In this document: positions 29,301 to 39,424 of the stretch, one piece after another
How positions within the stretch are numbered: position 1 is the first letter of the stretch
Layout of the letters: each line of letters opens with the position of its first letter
Origin: an uncultured Myxococcales bacterium
GTDB lineage: Bacteria; Myxococcota_A; UBA9042
Length of the DNA: 64,000 nucleotides
NCBI GenBank assembly: GCA_903840165.1
Contig: CAIMEY010000073.1
Location: 62,001-126,000, forward strand
Reading direction: 5' to 3'
Made by a program: the position numbers and the translations under genes
Notes under the pieces: model-generated
The model's input: the letters and a program-made list of their open reading frames with translations, nothing else
Told to the model about the DNA's origin: nothing
Databases searched by the model: none

Positions 29301-31475
29301 GGACCGGCACTGCGGATAATCACCGCGCACAAACGCGGCTTGGGCCAGGGCCAGACGCACCACGGGCGAAGTTGGCAGTTGCGCAACGTCGTTAACCTGC
29401 TGATCTAACTCCGTAAATTTTCCTTGAGCGGCCAGCGATTCAATGGTCAACGCCTGCAGATTTGCTTGCACCCCTTGGCCCGAGGGCAGAACCGCTGCAT
29501 AGGCGCGAACCAAATGGGTGGCAAGGTCAGGTTGCCCTTGCTGAATCAGGGCTTGCCCAGCCTCCAGCACGGCTTGGGCTGGGGGCAGAGGTGCCAAGCC
29601 GGCCGCGTGCACCTGCAGCCACACGCCCAAGCGCTGCGGGTCGTCTTGGGGCCAGGATTGGAGTTGCGCAGCCAGCGCCTGCGCCCACTGATCTGGGGAC
29701 ACGGCACGGCAAATCTCTTGAATGTACGCATTGTTCGCCACCACGAGGCGGCCATCCGCCCGGCGACGCAGCCACCGCCGATCGAGGTCAAGCGGCGCGG
29801 GGCCATCGATGCCGCGCGGGCCTGCGGCTGCCAGTCCGGCCAGCCAGGGCAGCGCTGAAGGGGCCGGCAAAGGTGGCGACTGAACTGGAATCACGAGCAA
29901 TTTCAGGTCGCGGGCGCTCCCTTCGCCGATCACGCGGACCACAGCGTCGGCAGTGGGCTCCACCAGCCCGGCGTGAACCGCAGCCCAAGCGCCTTGCGCA
30001 ACGCCGCGTCGCGAACCGGTCCAGGCGATCAGTTGTTCGACCAAATCCGCGGGCCAATGCCGCCCCCCACAGGCCGACGCCAAGGCCGCTGCGGTCTCCG
30101 CCAAGGTCGGCGGCGGCAACGGCCAATGCGCGCCCTCGCTGCCAACCGGGGCCTCACAAACCGTTGCAACAACAGCGCAAACTGGCTGCAGGTGGCGCAG
30201 GGCCCGTGCTGTTGCTGGCGCGAGGTGGTCTGCGTCGTCGATCAGTAGCCAGCCAGAAGGGCCGAGCCCCGCTGCGACCGCCTGCCAGCACGCGAGTTGG
30301 TGCGCAGCCTCGGCCGCGGCATTGCCGGTCAAGACTTGCTCGGCCTCAGCGGGCACAATCCTTGGCGGCAGGCTTAGTTGCAACTGTTGCGCGGCGTCGA
30401 TCCAGGGCTCGGCCGACCCTTCGCCCTCCAGCAAGGCGACGGGCCGTCCTTGGGCTCTGGCCTGGGCGGCCAAGGCGCGAACCACGCCCGTTTTCCCAAG
30501 GCCTGCGCCTCCTTCGCACCAGGTCACCATACCGGCGGACGGCAGCAGCAGGTCGGGCATGTTCGGCCAGCGGCCCCAACGCCAGGGACGTTCGGCCAGA
30601 GCCTGCAGATCCCGCAAAACAACGGTCTTTTCAAGATATTGGGCACCAATCGCGCCAAGACTTCGGCAGGCCTGTTCCGCCGACGCAGGACGCAGCGCGC
30701 GCGACGGCGCAATCCAACCACTTAAAATCTCTAAGAATGCACGTTCGTCGGGCCTAACACTGCCCAGGACCGGTCGATCGCCCGGCGTCGGCAATATCGA
30801 AGGATAGTTGAGGTAGGGCGCAGACTTTTGCCACGCCAGCCACACGCTCATGCCCAGGGCAAAGAGGTCATCCCGACAATCGGCCGGTTCGCCACGCAGG
30901 GCCTCCGGGGCGGCGGTCTGCAGGTGCCCAGGGCCAGGCAATGCGGCTCCCTGACGCACGCAAAGTCCTAGATCGAGAAGGGAAACCCGCGCATCGTCTA
31001 AGGATTCGACAATCAGGTTGCTAAAGTGAAGGTCGCCGTGCACCAGACCTGCTGCGTGCAGGGGCTGCAATGCCCGCGCCAAAGCGCCAGTAATCGCAAT
31101 GACTTGAGCGAGCGAGGCATCGGCCAAAGCTTGGTCCAGCGGGATCCCAGGACGCAAGGTCATCACCAAAGTCGCCGGCTCCAGCCAAGCGACGGGCTGC
31201 GGCAGCGCATCGCTGACCACATCGTGCAGCACCTGCCATTCCCGCGCCAAAGCCCCTTCTTGGCCTCGATGTGCGCATTTTCCCACCAGAGTCCATTCGC
31301 CAGGTCCGCGACGACGCGCCAGCCGGACCTGACCGCCTCCACCCTGGCCAAGCACGCTGCCCCACAAATACCGTGCATTTTCAGGCCATTGAATCGCTTG
31401 CTGCATCACCAACTCCTGCGCGGCTCGCAACTCGCCCGGGAAACTGGGATTGGGGCAGTGCGACTTTGTATACAT
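26391..31475 (-). CDS. Mega-regulator: Ser/Thr kinase-like - STAND/AAA ATPase - TPR - GAF - sigma54-interaction AAA+ - Fis HTH
   Basis: [14 protein letters not shown]...HGDLHFSNL...LLDLG (kinase-like); [18 protein letters not shown] (P-loop); TPR-rich middle; [18 protein letters not shown]...[15 protein letters not shown]...[13 protein letters not shown]-terminal [24 protein letters not shown]. Alternative start at 31406. Confidence 0.9.
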   Translation of the reverse strand: MYTKSHCPNPSFPGELRAAQELVMQQAIQWPENARYLWGSVLGQGGGGQVRLARRRGPGEWTLVGKCAHRGQEGALAREWQVLHDVVSDALPQPVAWLEPATLVMTLRPGIPLDQALADASLAQVIAITGALARALQPLHAAGLVHGDLHFSNLIVESLDDARVSLLDLGLCVRQGAALPGPGHLQTAAPEALRGEPADCRDDLFALGMSVWLAWQKSAPYLNYPSILPTPGDRPVLGSVRPDERAFLEILSGWIAPSRALRPASAEQACRSLGAIGAQYLEKTVVLRDLQALAERPWRWGRWPNMPDLLLPSAGMVTWCEGGAGLGKTGVVRALAAQARAQGRPVALLEGEGSAEPWIDAAQQLQLSLPPRIVPAEAEQVLTGNAAAEAAHQLACWQAVAAGLGPSGWLLIDDADHLAPATARALRHLQPVCAVVATVCEAPVGSEGAHWPLPPPTLAETAAALASACGGRHWPADLVEQLIAWTGSRRGVAQGAWAAVHAGLVEPTADAVVRVIGEGSARDLKLLVIPVQSPPLPAPSALPWLAGLAAAGPRGIDGPAPLDLDRRWLRRRADGRLVVANNAYIQEICRAVSPDQWAQALAAQLQSWPQDDPQRLGVWLQVHAAGLAPLPPAQAVLEAGQALIQQGQPDLATHLVRAYAAVLPSGQGVQANLQALTIESLAAQGKFTELDQQVNDVAQLPTSPVVRLALAQAAFVRGDYPQCRSLAEPLLQEADWSHKALLWLGFAATWQGDRPAAAAAVARGLSLSATDEAHDLFAYLQALGAYYAGELGQSQAQFAALADSTLASVRAAAQGGLGLVAHRRGDLDLARQCYRNARELAEVAGDYPRALNMAMNAAVLDHDQGDLGRALEGYDRVIAAAKELNNPGALARACNNRGNLWALLGDDTAALADLDLALQAMAASGNGYLEGNVRCVLAELARRAGQISTADAQLQKAEAAIAAAGANNEHLEMRLERAQLAAARGNSALAHRLFLELRVAAARLGNAEQEARALLGLGQQLLDLPEVLSESRNQALEHLQAAQQLAPASKALLGVAIAAELARAQLFAGNVAQARTTARQTQDQLAQVARTLPPHVAHAFALAPSRLPLRNTLQILANLPESLRAPGQLASLGGALSALLAINRQLSSEHDVAALLERVMDAAVLLTGAERGFLLLEEPEDVTGRRTTDLEARLRIAVARNLDRENLKKPQHKLSQSVAMSVFAAGEAVLATDAQLDERFADQASIHHGSLRSILCVPMNLQGRPIGVVYVDNRFTAGAFSGEHRGVLEALADQAAIAIHTARLLEAARRTAGELASSRAQVHALNEQLQERLDAAESALVNVRADMEAQRLDTARRSEFSRIRGESAKLHKLFDLMARVRDHDFPVLLRGESGTGKELVARAIHFTGRRRKGPFVAINCAALPGNLLESELFGHSRGSFTGATADRRGLFEAASGGTLLLDEVGEMPLDMQPKLLRVLQTNEITRVGETAPRKVDVRVLAATHRDLLAMVAQGQFREDLLYRLRVVELEIPPLRQRPEDIPILAEHFLAENRAAGVGQVQRIAPAALQRLQRYGWPGNVRQLEMLLKSACLFANGPVLHLADVEPLLLREGGSDLCPEVAGLAGDGQGSLESLVLELCVQRLAALGGNKKRAAESLGINRVTLYNHLKKAEMFQRGGAQRTSAQPEGAASRSL

Positions 31476-31496
31476 TTTTCAACAGACTGTTGAAAA
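31476..31496. promoter_or_regulatory. Perfect 10-bp inverted repeat (possible operator) near the start of the mega-regulator
   Basis: ttttcaacag-a-ctgttgaaaa, followed by a third half-site tcaacag at 31499-31505. Confidence 0.5.
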
Positions 31497-31659
31497 TATC
31501 AACAGCCCTAGAAGCGGGCGATTGACAACCACTTGACTTTAATCCGATCATTGGCGGGGCCCAATTGGCATGAATGCTGCAACCTTGGTTCGGCGGGACC
31601 TACGCGGATTCGGTATCGCGTCCCCAACAGGCCAACTGCTTGATTTTCGGTGAACGATC

Positions 31660-32052
31660 ATGACGAGATTGCTGATCTGGGACGATTCGATCCGCCGTCG
31701 CTCGGCTGCCATCGCGTGGTGGGCCCTGCTAGCCGCTGGGGTGCCTGGATGCATCGTCAATCCTGTGCCAACGCCCAGCAAGTCCTCGACAACCATGGAT
31801 AATACCGGCGGCAGCGGTGGCTTTTCGGCCGATGGAACGCAGTCCAGTGCCGCGGACACCGGCACAACGGTCCCCGCTGGGGGCGGCACCGACTCAAAGA
31901 GCAGCGCCGACGCAGGCAATGCCGGCAATAACGACGACGATGGCTCTGTTTTTGCCGACACTTCCGCCGATGACGCCAGTGGCGATGGTGGCAGCCCGGA
32001 GTTGCCCGACGATGTGACTCAGGGCAGCGACGCAACAACGACGAGCGACTAG
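31660..32052 (+). CDS. Low-complexity putative lipoprotein
   Basis: AIAWWALLAAGVPGC lipobox followed by a Ser/Thr/Gly/Asp-rich tail. Confidence 0.45.
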   Translation: MTRLLIWDDSIRRRSAAIAWWALLAAGVPGCIVNPVPTPSKSSTTMDNTGGSGGFSADGTQSSAADTGTTVPAGGGTDSKSSADAGNAGNNDDDGSVFADTSADDASGDGGSPELPDDVTQGSDATTTSD

Positions 32053-32286
32053 CCTCGTTCAATTGCTTAGTTTTTTCCTTCTGTCTCGGGTCTAGCGCCG
32101 CATTGGGTCGTGTAGGCTTTGGTTGCGCCGGCCGATGACACCCATCTGACGCCGACGCAGCGCATAAACCTGTGCACGAACAATGCGTTATAGTGGACCG
32201 GTCGGACCAAACCTGCCGTCTGACTTGCGCCCAAGGTCGGTACCGCGCACAGTGCAGCCCAGGGCGGGCAAGGCCGCCGACGGAAG

Positions 32287-33231
32287 ATGCCCATGAATTG
32301 GCGCGCAACAGCCTATTTTTCTTTGATATTTCTACTCCTGTCGGCTGTCGCCTTTGCCCAGGGCGCCCCGACGGCTCCCGGAGCCCCCGTCTCGGATAAT
32401 ACGGGCGGTGAAAACGCCGAGGTGCACGCGCGGACAGGCATCAAGGCCCCGGCTCCATCGGCCCAGTTGCCCGCACTGGACAGCGATCCGCAACGAGACG
32501 CTGAACTCGACGCGATTGCTGGGCATTTGTCCTGCGCCTGCTACAACAGCGGCGACTGGCGCATCGATGCCAGCAAGACCCTGCGCAAGGCGGACTGCAG
32601 TTGCGCAGAAGCTGAAACAATTCGCACGGATTTGGCTCAAGCGACCGCCGGCCTGTCCCTGGCGCAATTGCACAACAAGAGGGCCCTGGCGGAGACGCTG
32701 GAAAAGGAATTCGCGACCCGCCGCGCCGAGTATGAACGCCTTTTTCGCTATCCAACCGAGCAATACGACTGGTTTATCAATAACGTGCGCTGCGTGTGCG
32801 ATGGCTGCAAGCCGACCATCTTCTTTTCCAAGTGCCAGCTCGGCTGCACGCCCAGCGTCATCTACAAGCTGCGCGCGCGCATTTTCATGGCTTTTGGCTT
32901 TACGCGCGATGAGTTACTGGACTACTACCGCGATGAGTACAACGCCTCGCATAGCGCACGCGAGCAGATCACCCGCGAGTGGTTGCTGCCGGGTCGGCAA
33001 AAAGAGCATGGCTGGCTGGTACCCGCTCTAGGCATTGCGCTGGCCTTGCTGGTGTTAGTAGCAACGGCCCTTAGTTGGGTACGGGCGGGGCGAAAGCGCG
33101 CAGAAAGTAAGGCCTTTTCTGCTGCTGAGGTGGCTGCGGGCCCTTCCCCTTCGGCAGCCAGCCAAGCGCAGTCCTTGGCCGCGCGCAAGCGGGTGCGGGC
33201 CGAGCTCGAAGACGACGAAGTGCAGTGGTAG
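32287..33231 (+). CDS. CcmH/CycL-like cytochrome c maturation protein (possible tandem domains)
   Basis: Signal peptide; LSCACYNSGDW...CSCAEAETIRTDL; NNVRCVCDGCKPTIFFSKCQLGCTPSVIYKLRARIFMAFGFTRDELLDYYRDEYN...WLVPALGIALALLVL resembles CcmH architecture. Confidence 0.6.
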   Translation: MPMNWRATAYFSLIFLLLSAVAFAQGAPTAPGAPVSDNTGGENAEVHARTGIKAPAPSAQLPALDSDPQRDAELDAIAGHLSCACYNSGDWRIDASKTLRKADCSCAEAETIRTDLAQATAGLSLAQLHNKRALAETLEKEFATRRAEYERLFRYPTEQYDWFINNVRCVCDGCKPTIFFSKCQLGCTPSVIYKLRARIFMAFGFTRDELLDYYRDEYNASHSAREQITREWLLPGRQKEHGWLVPALGIALALLVLVATALSWVRAGRKRAESKAFSAAEVAAGPSPSAASQAQSLAARKRVRAELEDDEVQW

Positions 33232-33238
33232 CCGGTAG

Positions 33239-34489
33239 TTAGACCGGGCGCAGCGCTTCACCTTTGCACAAATCGCTTGAATCTTCGCGCCTTCTTGCCT
33301 CATGAACGCTGGCCCCATCGACCAGCAGTTCACAGGCACGGGGCCGACTGTTGTAGTTCGACGACATGGCAAAGCCGTAAGCACCCGCCGCCAAAACAGC
33401 CAGCAATTCGCCGGTTTCTACCGCTGGCATCAGGCGATCTTGGGCGAGGAAATCGCCGCTTTCACACACCGGCCCCACCACGTCGACCACGTGCTCGGGC
33501 CGATCCTGTTGCTGCACCGGCACAATGCCGTGCCACGCCCCGTAGAGCGCCGGCCTCAAGAGGTCGTTCATCGCCGCGTCTACAATGATAAAGTTCCTGT
33601 TTCCATTCTGTTTTGTCCCAATCACCCGCGTCAGCAGAATTCCGGCATTGCCCGCAATCACGCGCCCGGGCTCAGTGATGAGGTGCAGACCGTGCGGCGC
33701 CACCAGGGCCGTGATCGCTTGGCCAAAATCGGCGGGCGTCACCGTGTCCTCGTCGCGGTACGGAATGCCAATGCCACCGCCAATGTCTAGGTGATGCAAA
33801 GGGATTCCTTCGGCACGCAACCGGTGCACGAGGTCCAGGACCTTAGCCACGGCCTCGATCATCGGCTGCAACTCTAGGATCTGACTACCGATATGGCTGC
33901 CAATACCGACGACACGCAGGTGGGGCGACGCAGCCGCCCGGCGGTACAAGGCCGGTGCCGAACGCATGTCGACGCCGAATTTCGAGGTGGCAAGCCCAGT
34001 TGCAATGTACTTGTGCGTCTTGGGATCGACCTGCGGATTGACGCGCAGGCTCACGGGGGCGCGCACCCCGAGTTGGGCGGCGACATGCTCGATTCGCAGC
34101 AATTCCCCTTCTGATTCAACGTGCAAGGCGAGGATGCTGTGGCGCAGGGCCAGGGCGATTTCGTCATCGCGCTTGCCGACGCCGCTGAACACGACTTTGC
34201 CGGGATCGCCTCCCGCCAAGATCACCCGCTGCAGTTCGCCGGCCGAGACGATGTCAAAGCCCGCGCCGCGCTGGGCCAGCAACTGCAGAACAGCCAAATT
34301 GCTGTTTGCTTTCACGGCAAAACAGATGGTGTGCGCGGCTCCAGCCAGGGCCTCATCCAAGACGTCATAGTGCCGCCTCAGCGTCGCTGCGGAATAGACG
34401 TAGGTCGGCGTGCCGTACGCCGCGGCCAGATCGGCCAGGGGGACGTCTTCGGCATAGAACTGTGCATTTCGATAGGTAAAATGGTGCAC
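33239..34489 (-). CDS. lysA: Diaminopimelate decarboxylase
   Basis: YGTPTYVYSAATLRRHYDVLDEAL...CFAVKANSNLAVLQLLAQRGAGFDIVSAGEL...KVVFSGVGK...HHLDIGGGIGIPY...ITEPGRVIAGNAGILLTRV...GPVCESGDFLAQDR. Confidence 0.96.
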   Translation of the reverse strand: MHHFTYRNAQFYAEDVPLADLAAAYGTPTYVYSAATLRRHYDVLDEALAGAAHTICFAVKANSNLAVLQLLAQRGAGFDIVSAGELQRVILAGGDPGKVVFSGVGKRDDEIALALRHSILALHVESEGELLRIEHVAAQLGVRAPVSLRVNPQVDPKTHKYIATGLATSKFGVDMRSAPALYRRAAASPHLRVVGIGSHIGSQILELQPMIEAVAKVLDLVHRLRAEGIPLHHLDIGGGIGIPYRDEDTVTPADFGQAITALVAPHGLHLITEPGRVIAGNAGILLTRVIGTKQNGNRNFIIVDAAMNDLLRPALYGAWHGIVPVQQQDRPEHVVDVVGPVCESGDFLAQDRLMPAVETGELLAVLAAGAYGFAMSSNYNSRPRACELLVDGASVHEARRREDSSDLCKGEALRPV

Positions 34490-34638
34490 GGCAAGGGTCT
34501 CCTCGCCAAGCGTGCAATCCCGACTGAGGGGACGTCGCCAAGGCGAACTAGCTCAAATGCTTGGTATTTCCGGGTTTCAAGGCGCAAGAAGCCAAGGTTT
34601 GAGGGTCACCTTGACGCTTTATCCTGCAATATCGCGGG

Positions 34639-36726
34639 CTAGAACATCAGGGCCATGTTGCCCATGAGCCGCCAGGCGTTGCTCGGCAGGACATCGGCGC
34701 TGATGATCGGCTGATTCCAGTCCTGCTTGAGGGTGAACGCTTCGCCGGGGAACAGGTACGAAAAGGCGATCGACGTCTGAAACAGGCCCTTTTGACCAAA
34801 GAATCCCTTGGCTTCGAGCTCAGTGCCCAGGGCTGCATTGTTGCCAGGCGTGCCCTCGGCCGAGACGGCGCGCGCATACAAGGCGGAGAGGTTGAGGCCC
34901 AAAAGCTGTTGAGCATACCAGGGATAGGCGTTGATCGAGAAGGTCGGCTTGACGTAGACGGCGTTGGTCACCGCGCCAATCACCTCGCTGAAGAGAAGCG
35001 AATCGACTCTGTAATCCTTGTGGAATTTGAAGGCGGTAAGGGTCGTATTCGGGTCGCCATTGGCCTTGGCGATGCTGCAGTTGCCCGCGCCATAGACGCC
35101 AAAGCAGCGGGTATCGTCGCCGGAAGCTGCACCGACGTCGAAGTAGACGCCGATCCCTTCGTTTTGGAACGCACTTTTCAGTGCAAATCCCCACATTTGC
35201 AGGTCACGCGGCTTGAGGTCGGAGGCCGACGTCGAGGCTTGAAGGCTGGTGTCATCGATATGGCCGTAGATCCCCGCAAACTCGCCTTCGACTACCAAAC
35301 GGCGGGAAAATGCCATGCGGTTTTCGTACCTTGCCCAGAAGTCACCGATCATCGCCTTGGCACCGCGGGGCACCAACTGACCGGCCGGATTGTTGGCCTT
35401 GGTCGCGTCAGCCAGGGTCAACTGCGATGCGGGCACGGAGCTAGCAATATCATTGGCTTGGGTGCGATACAGCCCGTAGATGCCCCAATCAAAGACTTGG
35501 CCGAGGTCGTCTTGGAGACGCTTGCGGCGCTCTGCAACATCTTCTGGCGACAACGGTTTTTGGAAGATCGCCACACCGAACTGCGTGACGTCATCGGCAT
35601 TGCCCAGGTCGCGCACTTGGCCATCGACGCGGGTGGGATCGACGCCGAGAAAGCCTTTGTTGGCATAGTCCCAGAATACAGTGACATAGGTGCCCCAGGC
35701 CTTGGTCAGAAAGGCGACCCGGTCGACGTAGGTGCCGTAATCGCTATTGTATCCAGAGCCTTCCCAGGGCATCCGTGCGCCGCCGTAGCTTTCGGTGGGC
35801 CGGCTGCCGTCCCAGCCTGTGCCGCTACTGCCGCCGGACAGAATGCCCAGGCCCCACTGCGACGATTGGCGACCAACGCGGATCAGGCCCAGCATCGTCT
35901 TCCATTCGGCGTAAGCCTCCTTGATTGCAATGGTTCCTGGCGTGGCGCTGGTGGCAAAGGCGGACAGGGGCACGTCTGGGCGCTTGAGGTAGCCGGCGTA
36001 GTCAGGACTGCTGCCGAGGACGTAATTGTCCATGATATCAAAGGTTGTTTTGACGCGAATCTGTTCGGACAGGTGCATGGTCGGTTCGAGGCGAAACCGC
36101 ATGTTGGCGCTCATGAGCGCTGCGTCGGCCCGCGACTTACCGACGGTGGCGGACGCTGGGTTGATCGCCGGATCGTTGTTCTGCGGCCACAAGGAAAGGG
36201 GAGGCTGAATCGCGGAAGTGGTTAAAACACCTCCGTTTTGCGACGCTTCGGCGATGCCCAGGTGGCCGTTGTTGATGACATCCGGGCGAAAGCGAAAATA
36301 GCCATGGTATTCAAAGTACGGATAGGTCGGCCGGCGCGGCTCAGCGGCGACGTCCCAGGCAGATTTGCCTGAAGTTTGGCCGTCATCGACTTCATCGAGC
36401 AAGGAGCGCTTCTTGACTTCCGCTGACGCTGGCTTGGTGCCAACCGCTTTGTCTGCACTGCCCTTGTCGCCCGTTGCCTTGGCCGGAGTGAGAGCCTTGT
36501 CGTCAGATTCCGTTGTTTTTTCAGGGGTCTTGGGCGCATCCGTCGCTACGGTGTCGTCATCAGCAGGCACGGGCGCATCGGCCTTGCCGGTCCCTTGAGC
36601 CCAGGCGGCTGAGGCAATCACGGCCGAAACCATGGAATATCCCACAGCAATGGACCATGAGGTAGGGCCACGACGTCGGGACGTAATGCTGCCCAGGGAT
36701 TGTCCGATGCCTTGTTGATCTGCCAC
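34639..36726 (-). CDS. Outer-membrane beta-barrel/porin-like protein
   Basis: Signal peptide ending AAWAQ; PYFEYHGYFRFRPDVINN; repeated aromatic/polar beta-strand-like segments; terminal aromatic NMALMF. Confidence 0.6.
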   Translation of the reverse strand: MADQQGIGQSLGSITSRRRGPTSWSIAVGYSMVSAVIASAAWAQGTGKADAPVPADDDTVATDAPKTPEKTTESDDKALTPAKATGDKGSADKAVGTKPASAEVKKRSLLDEVDDGQTSGKSAWDVAAEPRRPTYPYFEYHGYFRFRPDVINNGHLGIAEASQNGGVLTTSAIQPPLSLWPQNNDPAINPASATVGKSRADAALMSANMRFRLEPTMHLSEQIRVKTTFDIMDNYVLGSSPDYAGYLKRPDVPLSAFATSATPGTIAIKEAYAEWKTMLGLIRVGRQSSQWGLGILSGGSSGTGWDGSRPTESYGGARMPWEGSGYNSDYGTYVDRVAFLTKAWGTYVTVFWDYANKGFLGVDPTRVDGQVRDLGNADDVTQFGVAIFQKPLSPEDVAERRKRLQDDLGQVFDWGIYGLYRTQANDIASSVPASQLTLADATKANNPAGQLVPRGAKAMIGDFWARYENRMAFSRRLVVEGEFAGIYGHIDDTSLQASTSASDLKPRDLQMWGFALKSAFQNEGIGVYFDVGAASGDDTRCFGVYGAGNCSIAKANGDPNTTLTAFKFHKDYRVDSLLFSEVIGAVTNAVYVKPTFSINAYPWYAQQLLGLNLSALYARAVSAEGTPGNNAALGTELEAKGFFGQKGLFQTSIAFSYLFPGEAFTLKQDWNQPIISADVLPSNAWRLMGNMALMF

Positions 36727-36797
36727 GATGCGCCTCCCAAAACTTGGCGCACCATTTCACGCTGAAGGGCCGCCGACGTCAACCGCTGGACTTCTTC

Positions 36798-37955
36798 GTG
36801 CATTACCTCGACCACAACGCCAGTGCGCCTTTGGACCCTGTGGCGCAGGCGGCCATGATTGCTACCTTGCCGGAACTTAGCGGCAATCCAGCGTCTGTAC
36901 ACGGACGTGGCCAAGCCCTGCGCGCGAGGATCGATGAGGCGCGACGCCAAGTTGCCCGAGGCCTAGGCTGCTCGCCTGCTGAAATCATCTTTACAAGCGG
37001 CGCCTCAGAAGCCAATTCTCTCGCAATTTCAGGAACTTTTGGTCTGCCAGAGACGCGGCGGCGTTTTGTGACCTCGGTCCTGGAACATGCGTCCGTCTTG
37101 AGGCTGGCGCAGCAGTGGTCGCAGGCAGGGGTGGAATTGCTGTCCGTCGCTGCCAAGAACTCTGGAATCACGGATATTTCTCAATTCGCAGCGGCCTTGC
37201 CTCAAGCCGGCCTTTGCAGCCTGCAACTGGTCAACAGCGAGCTGGGCACGATACAGCCGGTGGCGCAGGTGGCAGCCTTGGCCCGCAGCCATGGCGTCAG
37301 GATGCACAGCGACTTGACCCAAGCTCTTGGCAAAATAGCGTTTTCTCTTGCCGAGTTCGACCTTGACCTCGCCTCCGTCAGCGGCCACAAGATCGGCGGG
37401 CCCGCGGGCGTGGGTGCTTTGTACGTGCGCCGAGGTGTCGCCCTGCAACCGCTGCAGCCTGGCTTTCAGGAAATGGGCTTACGCGCAGGCACAGAGAATA
37501 TCTTGGGAATTGTCGCGTTTGGCGCTGTGATGGCGGCGCTAAGCGATCGTCTCGCCGCGGTGCCCAGGGTCCGCCAAATTCGTGATCAACTTTGGCATTT
37601 TCTGCAGACCATCCCCGATGTCCACCGCCACGCCTTGGTTGCGGCCGAGGACGAAACGGGCAACACGCTGTCGGTCGCTGTTGCCGGTGTGCCGTCGGCG
37701 ACCTTGGTGATGGCCTTGGACCTGGACGGATTCTGCATTTCCGCTGGATCTGCCTGCAGTTCTGGCTCGCTCCAAGTCTCAGCGGCGATCGCCTCGCTGC
37801 GGCCCGACGATGCGCGCCACCAGGCATTGGCTCAGCAAACTGTGCGTATTTCCTTGGGTCCTGAAACAACGGCGACCGACATTTCGGCGCTGACTGCAGT
37901 GCTTCCGCGAATCATCCAACGAATTCGCGATATTGGACCACTCTCTGTGCCTTGA
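36798..37955 (+). CDS. Cysteine desulfurase (NifS/IscS family)
   Basis: YLDHNASAPLDP...FTSGASEANSLAI...SELGTIQPVAQVAALARSHGVRMHSDLTQALGKI...SGHKIGGPAGVGALYVRRG...SAGSACSSGSLQVS. ORF opens at 36744; GTG at 36798 is a plausible start. Confidence 0.92.
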   Translation: MHYLDHNASAPLDPVAQAAMIATLPELSGNPASVHGRGQALRARIDEARRQVARGLGCSPAEIIFTSGASEANSLAISGTFGLPETRRRFVTSVLEHASVLRLAQQWSQAGVELLSVAAKNSGITDISQFAAALPQAGLCSLQLVNSELGTIQPVAQVAALARSHGVRMHSDLTQALGKIAFSLAEFDLDLASVSGHKIGGPAGVGALYVRRGVALQPLQPGFQEMGLRAGTENILGIVAFGAVMAALSDRLAAVPRVRQIRDQLWHFLQTIPDVHRHALVAAEDETGNTLSVAVAGVPSATLVMALDLDGFCISAGSACSSGSLQVSAAIASLRPDDARHQALAQQTVRISLGPETTATDISALTAVLPRIIQRIRDIGPLSVP

Positions 37956-38146
37956 CGTCGGCGCCCACGCTGTCTCAGCGCCCGAGCGGTCTACAGACCC
38001 CAGTGGCAGCGCGGGGCCCAAGTGATGCAGGGAATCTTCCTGCGTCTAAGGTGTTTGGCATCCAGTGCCCCAGCAAGCCAGACGTCGCGGACGCAATGAG
38101 GCCGCTTGAGCCGGGACGCGCTTGGCAGCCCCGAGGGGACCAGACT

Positions 38147-39424
38147 ATGATGGGCGTGGAGTCGCCGACACCGATGGATTGTCCAATCGTTTCCCCAATT
38201 GCGCTGCGCGGTTCCCCGGATCCGTTGGCGCAGCCATTGCTGCAAGCCGTTCGCGACGACATGGCCCTGCCCCCTGGCACGCGGGTAGCCGTGGCGATGA
38301 GCGGTGGCGTCGATTCTTCAACTGTTGCAGGCCTTTTGGTGCAGGCTGGCTACGAAGTCTTCGGTCTGACAGCGCGCCTGTACGATGTCGATCCGCGCCA
38401 CGTCCCGACCAGCGGCACCTGCTGTGCGCCGGACGACGCCCGGGACGCGCGTGCTGTCGCGCAAGCCCTTGGTATTCGGCACTATGTCCTCGATGAGCGG
38501 GAATCGTTTGCCCGCACTGTCGTCGACCGCTTTGTGCAGCAGTGGGACCAGGGGCTCACGCCCAATCCATGCGTAGAGTGCAATCGTTCCTTGAAATTCG
38601 GGCGGTTGGTGGAGGTTGCGCGGGCCCTGGGCGCCCAAGCCCTGGCTACCGGACATTACGCCCGGCTCGATCTACACCAGGGACAGCCCAGGCTGCGCCG
38701 GGGTCTGGATGCGGCCAAGGATCAGGCCTATTTTCTCTATCCTCTCGCTGGGTTTGCGGCGCGTTTCCTGCGTTTCCCCTTGGGCTGTCTAGACAAGACC
38801 GAGGTGAGGGCCCACGCCGCGCAAATGCGTTTGCCCACCGCCAGCAAGCGGGAATCCATGGATATTTGCTTTGTCGGCGCGCAGACGGCCAAAGAATTCG
38901 TGCAGGAACGCGTCGGTGCTAGACCCGGCGTGATCGTCGATGCGCAGGGCGTCAAGCTAGCACAACATCAAGGGATTGCCGGATTTACCGTGGGACAGCG
39001 CCATGGACTCGGCTTGCCCGGACAGGGGCCCCAGGCACCGGTGCGCTACGTGATCGACAAGAGGCCAGACGGGACGGTCATTGTTGGTGAAAAGCAACAA
39101 TTGCTGGTAGATACAGTGACTTTGCAGACATGCACGTGGCTCGTCGGGCCGCCGACAGTCGGCCAAACCGTGCTGCTGCAGGTCCGCCACCGGGGCCAAG
39201 CGGTGCCTGCCCTGGTGCAAAGCATTGATTCGACACAGATCACCCTGCAATTGCTGGGGGAATTGTCGGCCGCTGCCCGGGGCCAAAGTGGCGTCCTGTT
39301 TCAGGCACCGGCTTGGGTGGACAGTCCCCTGCTCGGCGGCGGCCTCATCACCTCAGCCAGCAACCGACCTGCGCGAGCCGATGCGCGACGGCAAGAACTC
39401 GAGATTTCAGTGAGTTTCACATGA
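38147..39424 (+). CDS. mnmA: tRNA-specific 2-thiouridylase MnmA
   Basis: RVAVAMSGGVDSSTVAGLLVQAGYEVFGLTARLYD...GTCCAPDDARDARAVAQALGIRHYVLD...TPNPCVECNRSLKFG...ATGHYARL...KDQAYFLYPL...SMDICFVG. Start uncertain (ORF opens at 37952). Confidence 0.95.
   Translation: MMGVESPTPMDCPIVSPIALRGSPDPLAQPLLQAVRDDMALPPGTRVAVAMSGGVDSSTVAGLLVQAGYEVFGLTARLYDVDPRHVPTSGTCCAPDDARDARAVAQALGIRHYVLDERESFARTVVDRFVQQWDQGLTPNPCVECNRSLKFGRLVEVARALGAQALATGHYARLDLHQGQPRLRRGLDAAKDQAYFLYPLAGFAARFLRFPLGCLDKTEVRAHAAQMRLPTASKRESMDICFVGAQTAKEFVQERVGARPGVIVDAQGVKLAQHQGIAGFTVGQRHGLGLPGQGPQAPVRYVIDKRPDGTVIVGEKQQLLVDTVTLQTCTWLVGPPTVGQTVLLQVRHRGQAVPALVQSIDSTQITLQLLGELSAAARGQSGVLFQAPAWVDSPLLGGGLITSASNRPARADARRQELEISVSFT

Noticed and set aside
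29462-30757. 431-aa plus-strand ORF rich in Arg/Pro/Ala
   Set aside because: Antisense shadow of the sigma54 mega-regulator; composition typical of a spurious GC-rich frame.
34792-36225. 477-aa plus-strand ORF
   Set aside because: Shadow ORF antisense to the porin-like gene, whose minus-strand product has a signal peptide and coherent beta-barrel-like composition.
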